Assembly: GCA_014338005.1 (NCBI GenBank)
Contig: QUBZ01000028.1
Coordinates: forward strand, 1 to 43,043
DNA length: 43,043 nt
Source: Chloroflexota bacterium
Lineage (GTDB): Bacteria > Chloroflexota > Anaerolineae > Aggregatilineales > Phototrophicaceae
Direction of reading: 5' to 3'
The notes below the pieces were generated by a model. It was given only the letters and a program-made list of their open reading frames with translations, did no database searches and had not been told where the DNA came from. Position numbers and translations under genes: made by a program. Below, in pieces: positions 42,183 through 43,043 of the stretch (positions are counted from its first letter, which is position 1; each line of letters begins with the position of its first letter).

Positions 42183-43043
42183 ATGGCTCTAACTTCTTCT
42201 CTTGCCTCTCATTTGAATAACCCTAATTGGCGTGTGGCTGCCATTTTATCTATCAACGAACAACAGTTTTCCGTGTTGCTACCCCATCTTATCGATTCTT
42301 TGTTAGATGCCGATGATGGCGTTCGATGGGCGGCTGTTATTGCGCTTGGGCGATTCCAACGACGTGATATGGCTCCAATGCTTATACCGCTGCTGGATGA
42401 CTCCAGTAAATGGGTTCGAGCAGCTACCGCGCGTATACTCGGTGAGTCAAGAGTGGTAGAGGCTGTTCCTCATCTGATTAAACGTTTGTGTGACTCGGAT
42501 TCACTTGCGCGAGCTGCTGCTGCTCGCGCATTAGGTTTGATCGGCCATCCATCGGCCATCTCTGGTCTCAATGGACTGCTGAGTGACACAGAGCGACTGT
42601 GGGATGATTGTGGTGAGCGAATTTGTAATGTAGCAAGACAATCGCTTCAGTTAATCTATAGACATCTTGATGCGATTCAGGCAGCCTTGAATCGTGGGGA
42701 GCAGATTCCGTCCGACCAGATGGAACGCTGGATGAGCCACCAACTCGAATTCGGCGCGGCGCGCGAAGAGCCGGTAGAGGCCGACCCCGACGCCCCGGCA
42801 GTCCTGGCTGAGTTGCCAGGTTGGTTAAAAGAGCAAACTCCGGCAGGTAGCGACCTGGACAACATTTTTGCCGTCACCGGCGAGGAATTTCCCGCCGCGC
42901 CTGCCGTGCCGGAGTCGACCGAGGAAGCGCCCGACCCCTGGGCCGAAGCCCTGGAATACGAACGCCAGCACGACGTATCCGAAGTGCCGGACTGGTACGC
43001 GCGGAACATCACCGACCCGGATCGGATCGCGGCAGTCAACAGC
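42183..43043 (+). CDS. HEAT-repeat protein with acidic proline-rich C-terminal region (3' end cut by window edge)
   Basis: 287 codons open to the right edge, starting at ATG 42183 with AGG seven bases upstream. The first ~130 residues contain PBS-lyase-type HEAT repeats (LLPHLIDSLLDADDGVRWAA, LIPLLDDSSKWVRAATARIL, LIKRLCDSDSLARAAAARAL), which usually form a protein-binding solenoid. After about residue 180 the chain is acidic and proline-rich (LPGWLKEQTPAGSDL, VPDWYARNITDPDRIAA). Base composition changes sharply at about 42700: I counted 27 G+C in the 60 bases from 42181 and 43 in the 60 from 42901. This suggests a mosaic origin of the gene. The rest of the protein is outside the window. Confidence 0.8.
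   Translation, partial: MALTSSLASHLNNPNWRVAAILSINEQQFSVLLPHLIDSLLDADDGVRWAAVIALGRFQRRDMAPMLIPLLDDSSKWVRAATARILGESRVVEAVPHLIKRLCDSDSLARAAAARALGLIGHPSAISGLNGLLSDTERLWDDCGERICNVARQSLQLIYRHLDAIQAALNRGEQIPSDQMERWMSHQLEFGAAREEPVEADPDAPAVLAELPGWLKEQTPAGSDLDNIFAVTGEEFPAAPAVPESTEEAPDPWAEALEYERQHDVSEVPDWYARNITDPDRIAAVNS

Overview
The window looks like a chromosomal segment of a Chloroflexota bacterium, most likely Anaerolineae-like. This is inferred from the high GC content, solitary bacterial Elp3, proline-threonine linkers in surface proteins, a DUF11/SdrD giant surface protein with a sortase, and a WD40 lipoprotein. No rRNA or tRNA gene is present to confirm it. No CRISPR array, transposase or integrase was seen.

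Region 1 (1-4320): a truncated penicillin-binding lipoprotein at the left edge, a 12-helix membrane protein with a repetitive cytoplasmic coiled coil, and a divergently transcribed small membrane protein. The last two have no recognised family.

Region 2 (4332-17400, minus strand): a 13-gene operon for a phage-tail-like contractile injection system (CIS). In transcription order it encodes a DUF4255 cap/terminator, sheath, tube, a proline-rich protein, a LysM tube-hub adaptor, a VgrG-like hub-spike, a PAAR-like tip, gp25, a baseplate-J protein fused to an Asp-box propeller, and tail protein I. Three single-pass membrane proteins follow. Two of them share the same predicted cytoplasmic Ig-like domain, which suggests a particle docked to the inner face of the membrane. 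No AAA+ ATPase, classical tape measure, tail fibre or toxin is present. A sigma70-like promoter with a palindrome between its -35 and -10 boxes precedes the operon.

Region 3 (17736-24927, plus strand): a tightly overlapping operon of asparagine synthase, two methyltransferases, a GT2 glycosyltransferase, a GT-C-like polytopic protein and a seven-bladed WD40 lipoprotein, probably for a surface glycan or glycolipid. Three minus-strand genes follow: DUF427, a secreted double-LysM protein and a methyltransferase.

Region 4 (26883-40223, plus strand): one giant gene of 4446 codons. The protein has a signal peptide, about 18 DUF11-type modules, four SdrD_B-like domains, an internal membrane hairpin, an LPVTG sorting signal with a transmembrane segment, and then a second transmembrane segment with a complete sortase domain (His4359, Cys4421, Arg4434). 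A sortase and its apparent substrate signal sit in one polypeptide. With the CIS membrane-docking module, this is the most noteworthy content of the window.

Region 5 (40224-43043): an Elp3-type tRNA-modifying enzyme, and a HEAT-repeat gene cut by the right edge whose first ~520 bases have visibly lower GC than the rest.
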